A stretch of 14,183 bases of DNA from a bacterium (GTDB lineage: Bacteria > Cyanobacteriota > Vampirovibrionia > Gastranaerophilales > Gastranaerophilaceae), in NCBI GenBank assembly GCA_017444705.1, contig JAFSWA010000028.1:1-14183 (forward strand), given 5' to 3'. The notes under the pieces were generated by a model. The model made no database searches. It was given only the letters and a program-made list of their open reading frames with translations, and had not been told where the DNA came from. Shown in pieces: positions 1-6,599 of this stretch. Positions within the stretch are counted from its first letter, which is position 1. Every line of letters starts with the position of its first letter. The position numbers and the translations under genes are program-made.

Positions 1-89
1 GCCGCTCATAAAACTATCGTTTTGTATTCGCTATTGTTTTCGCTTACCGGACTTCGTCCGTCCGGAATTTCGCTCGTTAAGAAATTTTA

Positions 90-108
90 CTCTCTCCAAA
101 GGAGAGAG
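90..108. repeat. Perfect 8-bp stem-loop
   Basis: CTCTCTCC (90-97) pairs perfectly with GGAGAGAG (101-108) around an AAA loop. There is no T-run on either side to make it a clear intrinsic terminator. It is one of several hairpins in the repeat cluster and probably belongs to a dispersed intergenic repeat. Confidence 0.55.
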
Positions 109-150
109 AACGCAGCACATAGGTCGTATTTAACCCGACAAATATAAATA

Positions 151-174
151 GTAAGTTGGACATACTTGCCCAAC
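151..174. repeat. GTAAGTYGG-type hairpin, copy 1
   Basis: GTTGG (155-159) pairs with CCAAC (170-174), preceded by GTAA. The unit GTAAGTTGG at 151-159 recurs, with one change, in inverted orientation at 284-292 (CCGACTTAC), so two related hairpins flank the palindromic element at 185-259. A weaker relative, GTCG...CGAC, lies at 123-139. Confidence 0.5.
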
Positions 175-184
175 GGTTTAAAAA

Positions 185-259
185 TTGGATTGTCACGGGG
201 TCGCAAAATGCGACCCCTCGTAATGACATGTCATTACGAGCGTAAGCGAAGTAATCCAA
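185..259. repeat. 75-bp palindromic MITE-like element
   Basis: The element starts with TTGGATT (185-191) and ends with its inverse AATCCAA (253-259). Its core is a perfect 24-bp palindrome at 217-240, centred between 228 and 229. The left arm carries a further perfect 9-bp hairpin, GGGGTCGCA (197-205), AAA loop, TGCGACCCC (209-217). The right arm contains GCGTAAGCGAAGTAATCC. There is no room for a transposase, so it would be a non-autonomous miniature element or a REP-like repeat. Dispersal in the genome is inferred and cannot be seen in this window. Confidence 0.65.
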
Positions 260-267
260 AATAAAAT

Positions 268-292
268 GTCGGGTACATATTGCCCGACTTAC
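268..292. repeat. GTAAGTYGG-type hairpin, copy 2 (inverted)
   Basis: GTCGGG (268-273) pairs with CCCGAC (283-288), followed by TTAC. Read on the minus strand it begins GTAAGTCGG, matching the unit at 151-159 with a single T/C difference. It lies 8 bp to the right of the palindromic element, mirroring copy 1 on the left. Confidence 0.5.
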
Positions 293-328
293 AATCGCTT
301 TTGCATTTTCGGTGCAGTAAAGCTCTCA

Positions 329-400
329 ACCCTCGCATACCCGGTTTCGCTGCCGCTCACTTGTACGGTTTTTCGCAATGACATGTACAATTGCGAGGGT
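329..400. repeat. Degenerate inverted-repeat block
   Basis: ACCCTCGCA (329-337) is the exact inverse of TGCGAGGGT (392-400). Inside, TTGTAC (361-366) and GTACAA (385-390) form a second inverted pair, and CGCAATGACATGT at 374-386 resembles the CGTAATGACATGT core of the element at 185-259. This looks like a decayed or divergent relative of that element. Confidence 0.45.
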
Positions 401-422
401 ACAGGTCGGTTTGACATTTTTA

Positions 423-457
423 TTGAATATATTTATGCAATTTGGTATCATATATTT
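423..457 (+). promoter_or_regulatory. Promoter of the DUF4127 gene, predicted leaderless
   Basis: TTGAAT (423-428), a 17-bp spacer and TATCAT (446-451) form a good sigma-70 promoter. The -10 is extended by TGG (443-445). Only 6 nt (452-457) separate the -10 from the ATG at 458, so transcription is expected to begin at or next to the start codon. No Shine-Dalgarno sequence precedes the gene. Confidence 0.6.
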
Positions 458-1852
458 ATGAAAAGAATTGCAATGATACCAATAGATAACAGACCTGTTT
501 GTTATCAGCTACCAAAGATGACAGCTTCAATAGACAAAGATATTGAGCTTATCTTGCCGCCGAGGAATCTTTTGGGAGGATTAAAAACTTCTTCTCAAAT
601 CGTTTCTCTTTTTGATTGGTTAAGGCGGCTTGAAAATATTGACGCACTCATTATTGCTCTTGATACAATTGCATACGGCGGACTTGTTAATTCAAGAAGA
701 TGTCCGGAAAGTTTTGAAGATATTCTTGCAAGAGTGAATACTTTTTTAGATATAGTTAAAAAGAAAAATATAAAAGTCTATGCTTTTTCAAGTATTATGA
801 GAATTTCAAATAACAATATAAACGAAGAAGAAAAGTTTTATTGGGATACGTACGGGAAAAAACTTTTTGATTATTCTTTTAATCTTCACAAATCACAAAT
901 AACAAAAGAAAATGAGGCTCACTCCAAATATACTTGCATTGAAAGAACTATTCCCGATGAAATTTTATACGATTATATAAAAACAAGAAAGAGAAATTAT
1001 GATATAAATCTTTATTATCTTGAAAAACAAAAACAAGGATTATTCAAAAAACTCATTTTTTCAATGGACGATTGTGCTAAATACGGATTTAACGTAAAAG
1101 AAGCGAATTGTATAAAACTAAAAGGCGGAATTGTTAAAACGGGTGCGGATGAAATTCCGCTTACTCTTATGACATATGCAATGTACGAAGATTCGCCCAA
1201 AAAGCCGAAAATTTTTATTGATTATGCAAGTCCTGCAACTTTTCATAAAATTTCAAAATATGAAGATATTTCTGTCAGAGAATGCTGCATTCAGCAAATA
1301 AGAACAGCAGGCGGAATTATTGCAGAAAAAGAAGCTGATGCGGATATAATCATGCACGTTAATAATTTTGAACAAGAACAAGGTGATTTGATGCTTGGAA
1401 GTGCCGCTAAATCAAATGTAAAAAAAATGGCTTATTTAAAGCCTTATTTTGTCGCAGATATTGTTAATGCAAACGGTGCGGATAATAATTTCATTTCAAA
1501 AAATATTGATATGTTTAATTCGCTTTTGTTTTTGGGATATGCAGGGTGGAATACAACCGGTAATACGCTTGGTTCCGCAATAAGTGCCGCAATTACAAAG
1601 TATATGGCGGGTTCTTATTCGGAAAAAGATTTTCAAAAATTACAAATAGTCAGACTGCTTGATGATTGGGCTTATCAGGCTAATGTCAGAAAAAAGTTGA
1701 AAGACGAAATAAAAAGTTTGGATTTATCATATTTAAATATGGAAATGGAATCTTACATAAATAAAGTTAAAAAACTGTTTCATTACAACGGAGAAATCAA
1801 ATGTTCATACCCTTGGAGCAGATATTTTGAAACAGAAATAACTTTGAAGTAA
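458..1852 (+). CDS. DUF4127 family protein
   Basis: This 464-residue protein belongs, by its motifs, to the DUF4127 family, whose biochemical function is not known to me. Visible family hallmarks are the N-terminal MIPIDNRPVCYQLP segment (residues 6-19), the LPPRNLLGG motif (33-41), the LIIALDTIAYGGLVNSR block (64-80) and the strongly conserved GYAGWNTTGNTLGSAIS near residues 360-376. There is no signal peptide or membrane segment, so it is probably cytoplasmic. The frame is open upstream to 266, but that part runs through repeat DNA and is preceded by no ribosome site; ATG 458 is where family similarity begins and is correctly spaced from an extended -10 box. waaA follows 25 bp later on the same strand, so the two may be cotranscribed, without implying a shared role. 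Confidence is high for the family and nil for function. Confidence 0.82.
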   Translation: MKRIAMIPIDNRPVCYQLPKMTASIDKDIELILPPRNLLGGLKTSSQIVSLFDWLRRLENIDALIIALDTIAYGGLVNSRRCPESFEDILARVNTFLDIVKKKNIKVYAFSSIMRISNNNINEEEKFYWDTYGKKLFDYSFNLHKSQITKENEAHSKYTCIERTIPDEILYDYIKTRKRNYDINLYYLEKQKQGLFKKLIFSMDDCAKYGFNVKEANCIKLKGGIVKTGADEIPLTLMTYAMYEDSPKKPKIFIDYASPATFHKISKYEDISVRECCIQQIRTAGGIIAEKEADADIIMHVNNFEQEQGDLMLGSAAKSNVKKMAYLKPYFVADIVNANGADNNFISKNIDMFNSLLFLGYAGWNTTGNTLGSAISAAITKYMAGSYSEKDFQKLQIVRLLDDWAYQANVRKKLKDEIKSLDLSYLNMEMESYINKVKKLFHYNGEIKCSYPWSRYFETEITLK

Positions 1853-1877
1853 AATTAAAGAAAAATTGAGAGGAAAA

Positions 1878-3149
1878 ATGCTTTTTATTGTAATTTATCA
1901 AACTTTATTAATTATTTTGGCAGTTATATTATCTCCGCTAATTCTATTGGCGTTTATAATTCAGCCGAAATTCAGAGCAGGATTTTGGCATAAAATAGGG
2001 TTTTACGATTTTGACAAAACCCAAAGTGCATCAAAAAAAACTATAATTTTTCATGCTGTTTCCGTCGGAGAAGTCAATGCGGTTGAGGCACTGGTGAAAA
2101 AAGCAAGAGAAGAATTTAAAGATTATAATATTATATTAACAACAGTAACAAAAACCGGACGGGAAGTTGCCGTTAAAAAACTTACAAACTATGTTGATGA
2201 AATCGCTTATTTCCCGTATGATTTCTGCTTTTCGGTTCGTTCATTTTTAAATACATACAAACCCGAAAAAATTGTCATGGCGGAAACGGAAATTTGGCCT
2301 TGCTTTGTTTACCTTGTAAATAAAGCAAAAACTCAAATTTATGTTGTAAACGGAAGAATTTCTCCGCATTCATATAAAGGTTATAAAAAAGCGAGTTTCT
2401 TTTTCAAAAATATTTTAAAACGATATACCAAAATTCTTATGCAGACAAAAGACGATGCTCAAAGAATAATTGATATAGGAGCTCCGAAAGAAATAACAAA
2501 ATGTATGGGAAATTTGAAATTTGATATTTCAAAAAATCTTTCGCCTGATAAAGTTGAGAGTTTGAAAAACGAGCTTAAAACTCATAATTATAAAGTTCTT
2601 ATTGCTGCGAGTACACACAAAGGAGAGGATGAGATTGTTCTGAAATCTTATGTGGATTTAAAGAAAAATCACCCGGAGTTAAAGCTTCTTCTTGCACCAA
2701 GACATCCTCAAAGATATGACACAGTTGAAGAACTTATAAAAAATACCAAATTGCCGTACGGTAAACGTTCAATGAACAGTAATTTTGAAGGTAATGATAT
2801 TATTATGCTTGATACTATGGGTGAATTGGGAAAAATGTTTTCAATATGCTATACGGCATTTATCGGCGGTTCTTTTTCAACCACCGGCGGACATAATCCG
2901 TTAGAAGCAAATATTTGGGATAAACCTGTTGTATCAGGACCTACTGTATTTAATTTTAAAGATATTTACAATAGTTTGACCAAAACAAATGCCGCTTTTA
3001 TTGTCAACAATCAACCTGAGTTGACTGTTAAACTGTCGGAACTTTTAACTGACAAAGAGTTTTATTCAAAGGCATGCGAGGATGCAGCAAAAATTTTCAG
3101 AGAAAATTCGGGTGCAATTGATTTTGCAATAAATGAAATCAAGGATTAA
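1878..3149 (+). CDS. waaA: 3-deoxy-D-manno-octulosonic acid (Kdo) transferase
   Basis: WaaA transfers Kdo from CMP-Kdo to lipid A precursor at the cytoplasmic face of the inner membrane, an essential step of LPS assembly. The 423-residue product has an N-terminal membrane anchor (about residues 3-28) and then two GT-B half-domains. Family motifs are HAVSVGEVNA, with the conserved Glu65 expected to be the catalytic base, the MAETEIWP motif, and FIGGSFSTTGGHNPLEA in the C-terminal nucleotide-binding half. Length is normal for the family. ATG 1878 is preferred over an in-frame TTG at 1866 because AGAGG at 1869-1873 is a well-spaced ribosome site for it. Its presence implies an outer membrane with Kdo-containing LPS. 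No other LPS gene is in the window. Its 3' end overlaps the convergent methyltransferase gene by 4 bp. Confidence 0.93.
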   Translation: MLFIVIYQTLLIILAVILSPLILLAFIIQPKFRAGFWHKIGFYDFDKTQSASKKTIIFHAVSVGEVNAVEALVKKAREEFKDYNIILTTVTKTGREVAVKKLTNYVDEIAYFPYDFCFSVRSFLNTYKPEKIVMAETEIWPCFVYLVNKAKTQIYVVNGRISPHSYKGYKKASFFFKNILKRYTKILMQTKDDAQRIIDIGAPKEITKCMGNLKFDISKNLSPDKVESLKNELKTHNYKVLIAASTHKGEDEIVLKSYVDLKKNHPELKLLLAPRHPQRYDTVEELIKNTKLPYGKRSMNSNFEGNDIIMLDTMGELGKMFSICYTAFIGGSFSTTGGHNPLEANIWDKPVVSGPTVFNFKDIYNSLTKTNAAFIVNNQPELTVKLSELLTDKEFYSKACEDAAKIFRENSGAIDFAINEIKD

Positions 3150-3973
3150 TAAATAATCTTAGACCAAAGAACCCTAATAAAATCCCTAAAAGTTTTTGTA
3201 TTGTATTTTTGGTAGGTTCGAGGCTTTGTATTATAAAGTCCGTGTTTTTTCATCTTTTTTTCAAAATCGGTATATAGAAAATAGTTTTCTTTTGGGTCTT
3301 CGTCAAAACCTCCTACAATAACAGCGGAATTTTCTTTGAAATTTTTTGCAAAAGATGACATTAATTTATCCTGTTGTTCTTCATTCAGATACGGCCATAC
3401 ATTTCTAAAAAATATAATGGCATTGTCATAATTTAAGGAGCCTATATCAGTTAAAATATCCCCTTTTTCAAAATAAACACATTGCCTTAATTTATCAGAT
3501 ACCTTAAATGTTGAATATTTCCAATTTGGGATATGACAATTTCTTTTAAATATAAAAAAATCCGATAAAGGTGCTTTTTGATGTTCCATCATAGCTATAA
3601 TATCAGTGGGCATTAATTTAATATAACCGCTTTTTGCTCTGTGAATTGCATATGGGTCAATATCTTTTGCTATAATAGGAAAATATTTTTTAGCACCGTC
3701 CCAGCCTAATTTTGAAATTAGCATAATTGCGATTGTATAAGGCTCAGAGCCGTCGGAACACGCATAGCAGTATATCTTTTTAGGTTTATTACCCGATGTT
3801 ATAAATTTTGTTACTCTGTTCCAATTAATATCATTTCGAAATAAATTAGTGTTATTTCTGTGTTTTATTTTTGTTCTTTCTTTATCTTCAAAAACTTCTC
3901 TTTCTAAAGAGCCAAAAGAAACCGCTTTCGGGTATTTGTTACAAAAATGTATATTTGATACTGCTGAAATCAT
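3146..3973 (-). CDS. CheR-fold SAM-dependent methyltransferase, solitary
   Basis: This 275-residue protein matches the CheR methyltransferase fold. NTNLFRND (41-48) corresponds to the CheR T-x-FFRD segment. YACSDGSEPYTIAIML (70-85) is the SAM-binding motif I, AKDIDPYAIHRAKSGY (102-117) is the acidic-loop motif II, and FFRNVWPYL (188-196) matches the CheR FCRNVLIYF motif. Classical CheR methylates glutamates on chemoreceptors, but the N-terminal helical domain is largely missing and no receptor, CheA, CheW or CheB gene is nearby. The substrate is therefore unknown. Residues 1-30 are unrelated to CheR and contain KAVSFGSLE. It has no clear Shine-Dalgarno or promoter that I can assign, is divergent from tdk, and converges with waaA. 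Fold assignment is confident; chemotaxis function is not. Confidence 0.75.
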   Translation of the reverse strand: MISAVSNIHFCNKYPKAVSFGSLEREVFEDKERTKIKHRNNTNLFRNDINWNRVTKFITSGNKPKKIYCYACSDGSEPYTIAIMLISKLGWDGAKKYFPIIAKDIDPYAIHRAKSGYIKLMPTDIIAMMEHQKAPLSDFFIFKRNCHIPNWKYSTFKVSDKLRQCVYFEKGDILTDIGSLNYDNAIIFFRNVWPYLNEEQQDKLMSSFAKNFKENSAVIVGGFDEDPKENYFLYTDFEKKMKKHGLYNTKPRTYQKYNTKTFRDFIRVLWSKIIY

Positions 3974-4002
3974 ATCGTTTTAAAAACGGAATAAAAAAAA
4001 AT

Positions 4003-4031
4003 TTGCTATAAATTTTTTAAAATTGTATAAT
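4003..4031 (+). promoter_or_regulatory. Promoter of tdk
   Basis: TTGCTA (4003-4008), a 17-bp spacer and a consensus TATAAT (4026-4031) form a strong housekeeping promoter. Transcription should start near 4038, leaving a 20-nt leader that contains the GGGGG ribosome site at 4048-4052. This contrasts with the leaderless arrangement of three other promoters in the window. Confidence 0.75.
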
Positions 4032-4057
4032 GGAGAAAAATCATTTTGGGGGAAAGC

Positions 4058-4669
4058 ATGCGAGAACTTGATAATTATTATGGTTTTGAAATAATAACCG
4101 GACCTATGAGTTGCGGAAAGACAGAAGAACTTTTACGAAGAATAAGACGGTTTCAAATAGCACAAAAGAATATTAAGATTATTTCACCAGACATAGATAC
4201 TCGTGAGGGTGAAAACAGAGTAGCTTCCCGTAACGGATTGAGTCTTGATGCAATAAAAGTTAAAACATCAAGAGAAGTTCTTGATGTGGTTGAAGAAAAA
4301 GATGAAATTATTGCAATAGATGAAATCCAATTTTTTGATGAAGAAATTGTTGATGTAGTAAACGAACTTGTATCACAGCATAAGAAAGTTATAGCATGCG
4401 GGCTTGATTTGGATTTTAAAGCGGAGCCTTTTGGTCCCATGCCTCAGTTGCTGGCAATTGCTAACAGAGTAGATAAACTTATGGCAATTTGCATGAAGTG
4501 CGGTTCCGAGTATGGAGTCAGAACCCAAAGACTTATCAACGGTGCTCCTGCGGGAAAAAATTCACCTCAGATTATGATTGGCGGCGATGAAACATATGAA
4601 GCAAGATGCCTTGACTGTTACGAGCCGCCGGCAAAAGTTTCCCGCCCAAAACTTAGTGTTGTGCAATAA
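4058..4669 (+). CDS. tdk: Thymidine kinase, type II
   Basis: Thymidine kinase phosphorylates thymidine to dTMP with ATP in the salvage pathway. The 203-residue protein shows the P-loop GPMSCGKTEELL (15-26), the DEIQFFDEE motif (88-96) with Glu89 as the expected general base, and two zinc-binding CxxC pairs, C145/C148 and C184/C187, typical of type II enzymes. ATG 4058 is chosen over an in-frame TTG at 4046 because GGGGGA (4048-4053) is an ideally spaced ribosome site. The P-loop has SC where most homologues have an F-S or A-S pair, a mild variation. The C-terminal 12 residues after the zinc lobe are not conserved. It appears to be a single-gene unit driven by the promoter at 4003-4031. Confidence 0.93.
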   Translation: MRELDNYYGFEIITGPMSCGKTEELLRRIRRFQIAQKNIKIISPDIDTREGENRVASRNGLSLDAIKVKTSREVLDVVEEKDEIIAIDEIQFFDEEIVDVVNELVSQHKKVIACGLDLDFKAEPFGPMPQLLAIANRVDKLMAICMKCGSEYGVRTQRLINGAPAGKNSPQIMIGGDETYEARCLDCYEPPAKVSRPKLSVVQ

Positions 4670-4718
4670 TTTATGAAATTTACAAAACTAAATTTTTATA
4701 GTTAAGTAAGTTATTTTA

Positions 4719-4733
4719 TGCTATAAGATTATT
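4719..4733 (+). promoter_or_regulatory. Extended -10 promoter, predicted leaderless
   Basis: TGC (4719-4721) followed by TATAAG (4722-4727) is an extended -10 element. Six nt (4728-4733) separate it from ATG 4734, so the transcript would start at the initiation codon. The -35 region (TAGTTA at 4699-4704) is poor, as is common with extended -10 promoters. No Shine-Dalgarno is present. Confidence 0.6.
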
Positions 4734-5576
4734 ATGAAGAGGATTTTATCTTTTATTTTAATATCGGCTTTTGCGGTGCAAACTTTGGCATGTGCCGAAG
4801 AAACACTGAATTTGGGAAATGATGAGATTCAAAAAATAAAACTTAACCCCGCAATAGAGGCGAAGACTGATAAAATTATTCTCAATGACGAGGTTGTAAT
4901 CAGAGGAGTAATAATGCTTCAACAGGAAAAAGACCTTGAAGATATTGATATGCTTTGGAAAGAAGCAGTAGAGAGAAATACTCTTATTAAATTTGCACTA
5001 AAAAAACTTGCATCTCCTGATTCACAAAGACGAATTCATTCATCACTGATGGCAAAAACAGTATCTGCTCTTGTCAGCGGAGCATCATTTCTTCCGAGTT
5101 TTGCCGGAAGCAATACAACCATACAGACGGGAGCTTATGCAGCAGGTCATATTATAAGCAGCTTAATAACTAACAGAACCATGCCGAAAGAAAATCCTTT
5201 GACTGATACCGAATTGATTGAGCTTGCAGGGGTAATAGAAGATTTACAGGATGATATTATTCAATCATACTATGGCTATAAAAGTTCTCTTTCTCAGATA
5301 AAAGATACAAGAGAACAAATAATTCTTTATAATAAAAATTTCAATAATGCAACGAAAAATCAAGATACCCTTGAAATGTTTTTGTCGGAGCATTTGTATG
5401 AAAAAGCAATTTTGAAAGAAGAGCAGCAGACTTATCAGGCAAAAAAATATCTGCTTGAATTACAGCGTTTGAGCGGAGATAAGGCAATAGAAAAACTTAA
5501 TCTTTATCAATATACTCTTAAAAATGAATTACTTGACCCCTCAACATTTAAGAATAAGGAGCAAACCGTTCAATGA
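4734..5576 (+). CDS. Secreted helical protein, tandem paralogue A (unknown)
   Basis: I do not recognise this 280-residue protein. It begins with a signal peptide (MKRILSFILISAFAVQTLACA), with likely type I cleavage after ACA at residue 21. A conserved module follows at 68-96 (LEDIDMLW...IKFALKKLASPD), then a Gly/Ser/Ala-rich hydrophobic stretch at about 107-145, and long charged helices to the C-terminus (157-260), including IEDLQDDIIQSYYGY. The next gene encodes a paralogue with the same order of parts: 12 of 28 residues match across the module (A residues 69-96 against B residues 96-123). The helical pattern with a late LQRLSGD motif is reminiscent of TolC-type outer-membrane factors, but length and the hydrophobic centre do not fit a normal TolC. 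It should act in the periplasm or outer membrane. It overlaps the next start codon by 4 bp (ATGA), so the pair is translationally coupled. Confidence 0.72.
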   Translation: MKRILSFILISAFAVQTLACAEETLNLGNDEIQKIKLNPAIEAKTDKIILNDEVVIRGVIMLQQEKDLEDIDMLWKEAVERNTLIKFALKKLASPDSQRRIHSSLMAKTVSALVSGASFLPSFAGSNTTIQTGAYAAGHIISSLITNRTMPKENPLTDTELIELAGVIEDLQDDIIQSYYGYKSSLSQIKDTREQIILYNKNFNNATKNQDTLEMFLSEHLYEKAILKEEQQTYQAKKYLLELQRLSGDKAIEKLNLYQYTLKNELLDPSTFKNKEQTVQ

Positions 5577-6448
5577 AAAAATTTGTTTTATTAATAGCCT
5601 TATTTTTAATATGTCCGAAAGTTTCGGCAATAATTTTGCAGGATGTAAAAATGCCTTTGCCTGTCGAATACAGATTAGGTACAAGTGATGAAATTGAAAA
5701 AAAATATGAGATTATAGATACTGATTTTGTTTCTACGGAAGTGCTTTTGCAAAAGGAAAAAGAGGCAGTAAAAAATGTAACTTATGCTGATTTAACCTTA
5801 AATAATATTTCAAAAGATATGATTGCTGATTTAAAGGTTGAACAAAAATACGTTCTTGAAGACTTAAAAACACTGTGGATAGGGGCAGCGAGCAAGAGTG
5901 AATCAGTAAAATTCGCTATTTATAAACTGTCAAATCCTGATGAAGATAAACCTTCAAATAACGTAATCAAAAAAGTGATAAGACCGCTGGCAAGCGTTAC
6001 ATCTCTTGCAGGACTTGGTGTCGGCGACCCGTTTGTCGGTACGGCGGCATTAATGAGCGGAACTTTACTTAATAATTTATCTATAACCGATAATGATTTG
6101 AACTATAAATATTCAAAAGTTAACGATGCGGATATGGTAGTTTTGGTAAGGAAGATAGATGATTTACAAAAAAACTTGACGGAAACATATTATGATTATA
6201 TGAAAAAACGGGAATATTTGAACGATTTGAACGGTATTGTCGTAAAAAGAGAAAATCTGACAGAGCAACATTCCGATTCGCAAAAAGAAATATTGCAAAT
6301 TTTGGATACTTATTATAAAGAGGCTGTTGAGGAAAGAAATCAAGCTCGTACGGATTTTTTATATGTCCGTTCGACATTGGAGCAATTAGTCGGGGAAGAT
6401 AGCCTTGCTCAATTTGAAAAAAGCTTGACGGAACGCTCAAATTATTAA
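5573..6448 (+). CDS. Secreted helical protein, tandem paralogue B (unknown)
   Basis: This 291-residue product is a diverged copy of the preceding protein and is likewise unrecognised. A signal peptide (MKKFVLLIALFLICPKVSA) should be cleaved after residue 19. An extra charged region at 36-92 precedes the shared module at 95-123 (LEDLKTLW...VKFAIYKLSNPD). A hydrophobic Gly/Ala-rich stretch follows at 138-170, then coiled-coil-like helices at 184-285 with IDDLQKNLTETYYDYM and LEQLVGEDSL, each aligning with its counterpart in paralogue A. The start ATG overlaps the upstream stop (ATGA), and AGGAG lies 11 nt upstream inside the previous gene. The coupling suggests equal amounts of both products and perhaps a hetero-oligomer. 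No terminator is evident after it. Confidence 0.72.
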   Translation: MKKFVLLIALFLICPKVSAIILQDVKMPLPVEYRLGTSDEIEKKYEIIDTDFVSTEVLLQKEKEAVKNVTYADLTLNNISKDMIADLKVEQKYVLEDLKTLWIGAASKSESVKFAIYKLSNPDEDKPSNNVIKKVIRPLASVTSLAGLGVGDPFVGTAALMSGTLLNNLSITDNDLNYKYSKVNDADMVVLVRKIDDLQKNLTETYYDYMKKREYLNDLNGIVVKRENLTEQHSDSQKEILQILDTYYKEAVEERNQARTDFLYVRSTLEQLVGEDSLAQFEKSLTERSNY

Positions 6449-6584
6449 ATCCTTATACAAAATTATGTCAAATAATTTTTAAATATTTCAAAAAGTTGCA
6501 TGAATATGAACAAAGAAACAATAAGAACAACATGTCATTGATGTCTTTTAAAGATGTATATTATTATCTATATTTCCAATTTAG

Positions 6585-6599
6585 TGATATTATTATTTT
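6585..6599 (+). promoter_or_regulatory. Extended -10 promoter, predicted leaderless
   Basis: TGA (6585-6587) with TATTAT (6588-6593) is an extended -10 box, followed by 6 nt and ATG 6600. The geometry is identical to the boxes before 458 and 4734. The -35 position (TATCTA, 6565-6570) is weak and no Shine-Dalgarno is present, so the four-gene transcript downstream is expected to begin at its first codon. Confidence 0.58.

Larger units (their letters stand above)
1..457. other. Repeat-rich intergenic region, no gene
   Basis: No convincing protein-coding gene lies here. The stretch is a patchwork of short inverted repeats: a CGGAC/GTCCG hairpin at 48-60, a CTCTCTCC/GGAGAGAG hairpin at 90-108, GTYGG-type hairpins at 123-139, 151-174 and 268-292, a 75-bp palindromic element at 185-259, and a degenerate inverted repeat at 329-400. 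Open frames on both strands run through the palindromes, so they are unlikely to be genes. It is visibly richer in G and C than the coding DNA to its right. The promoter of the following gene sits at its right end. Confidence 0.7.

Noticed and set aside
77..259. 60-codon open frame on the minus strand in the left repeat region
   Set aside because: It runs straight through the palindromes at 185-259 and 90-108, has no ribosome site, and its product looks like translated repeat DNA.
266..457. In-frame upstream extension of the DUF4127 gene
   Set aside because: The extra 64 codons translate repeat sequence, have no Shine-Dalgarno, and precede the promoter at 423-451. Family similarity starts at the ATG at 458.
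1..457. CRISPR array in the repeat cluster
   Set aside because: The repeats are inverted and palindromic rather than regularly spaced direct repeats with unique spacers.
3141..3160. Weak AT-rich hairpin at the waaA / methyltransferase junction as a shared terminator
   Set aside because: The stem has only about 7 pairs, including a G-T pair, with no GC-rich core or proper T-run.
4046..4057. TTG start 12 bp upstream of the chosen tdk start
   Set aside because: It overlaps the GGGGG ribosome site that is well placed for ATG 4058. The same reasoning rejects TTG 1866 for waaA.
4785..4796. Possible lipobox (TLAC) at the end of the paralogue A signal peptide
   Set aside because: The -3 residue is Thr and the -2 residue is Leu, not the Leu-Ala/Ser pattern of a lipobox; a type I site after ACA fits better.
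6120..6440. 106-codon minus-strand frame opposite paralogue B
   Set aside because: It lies wholly inside a well-supported secreted protein gene and has no recognisable domain or ribosome site.
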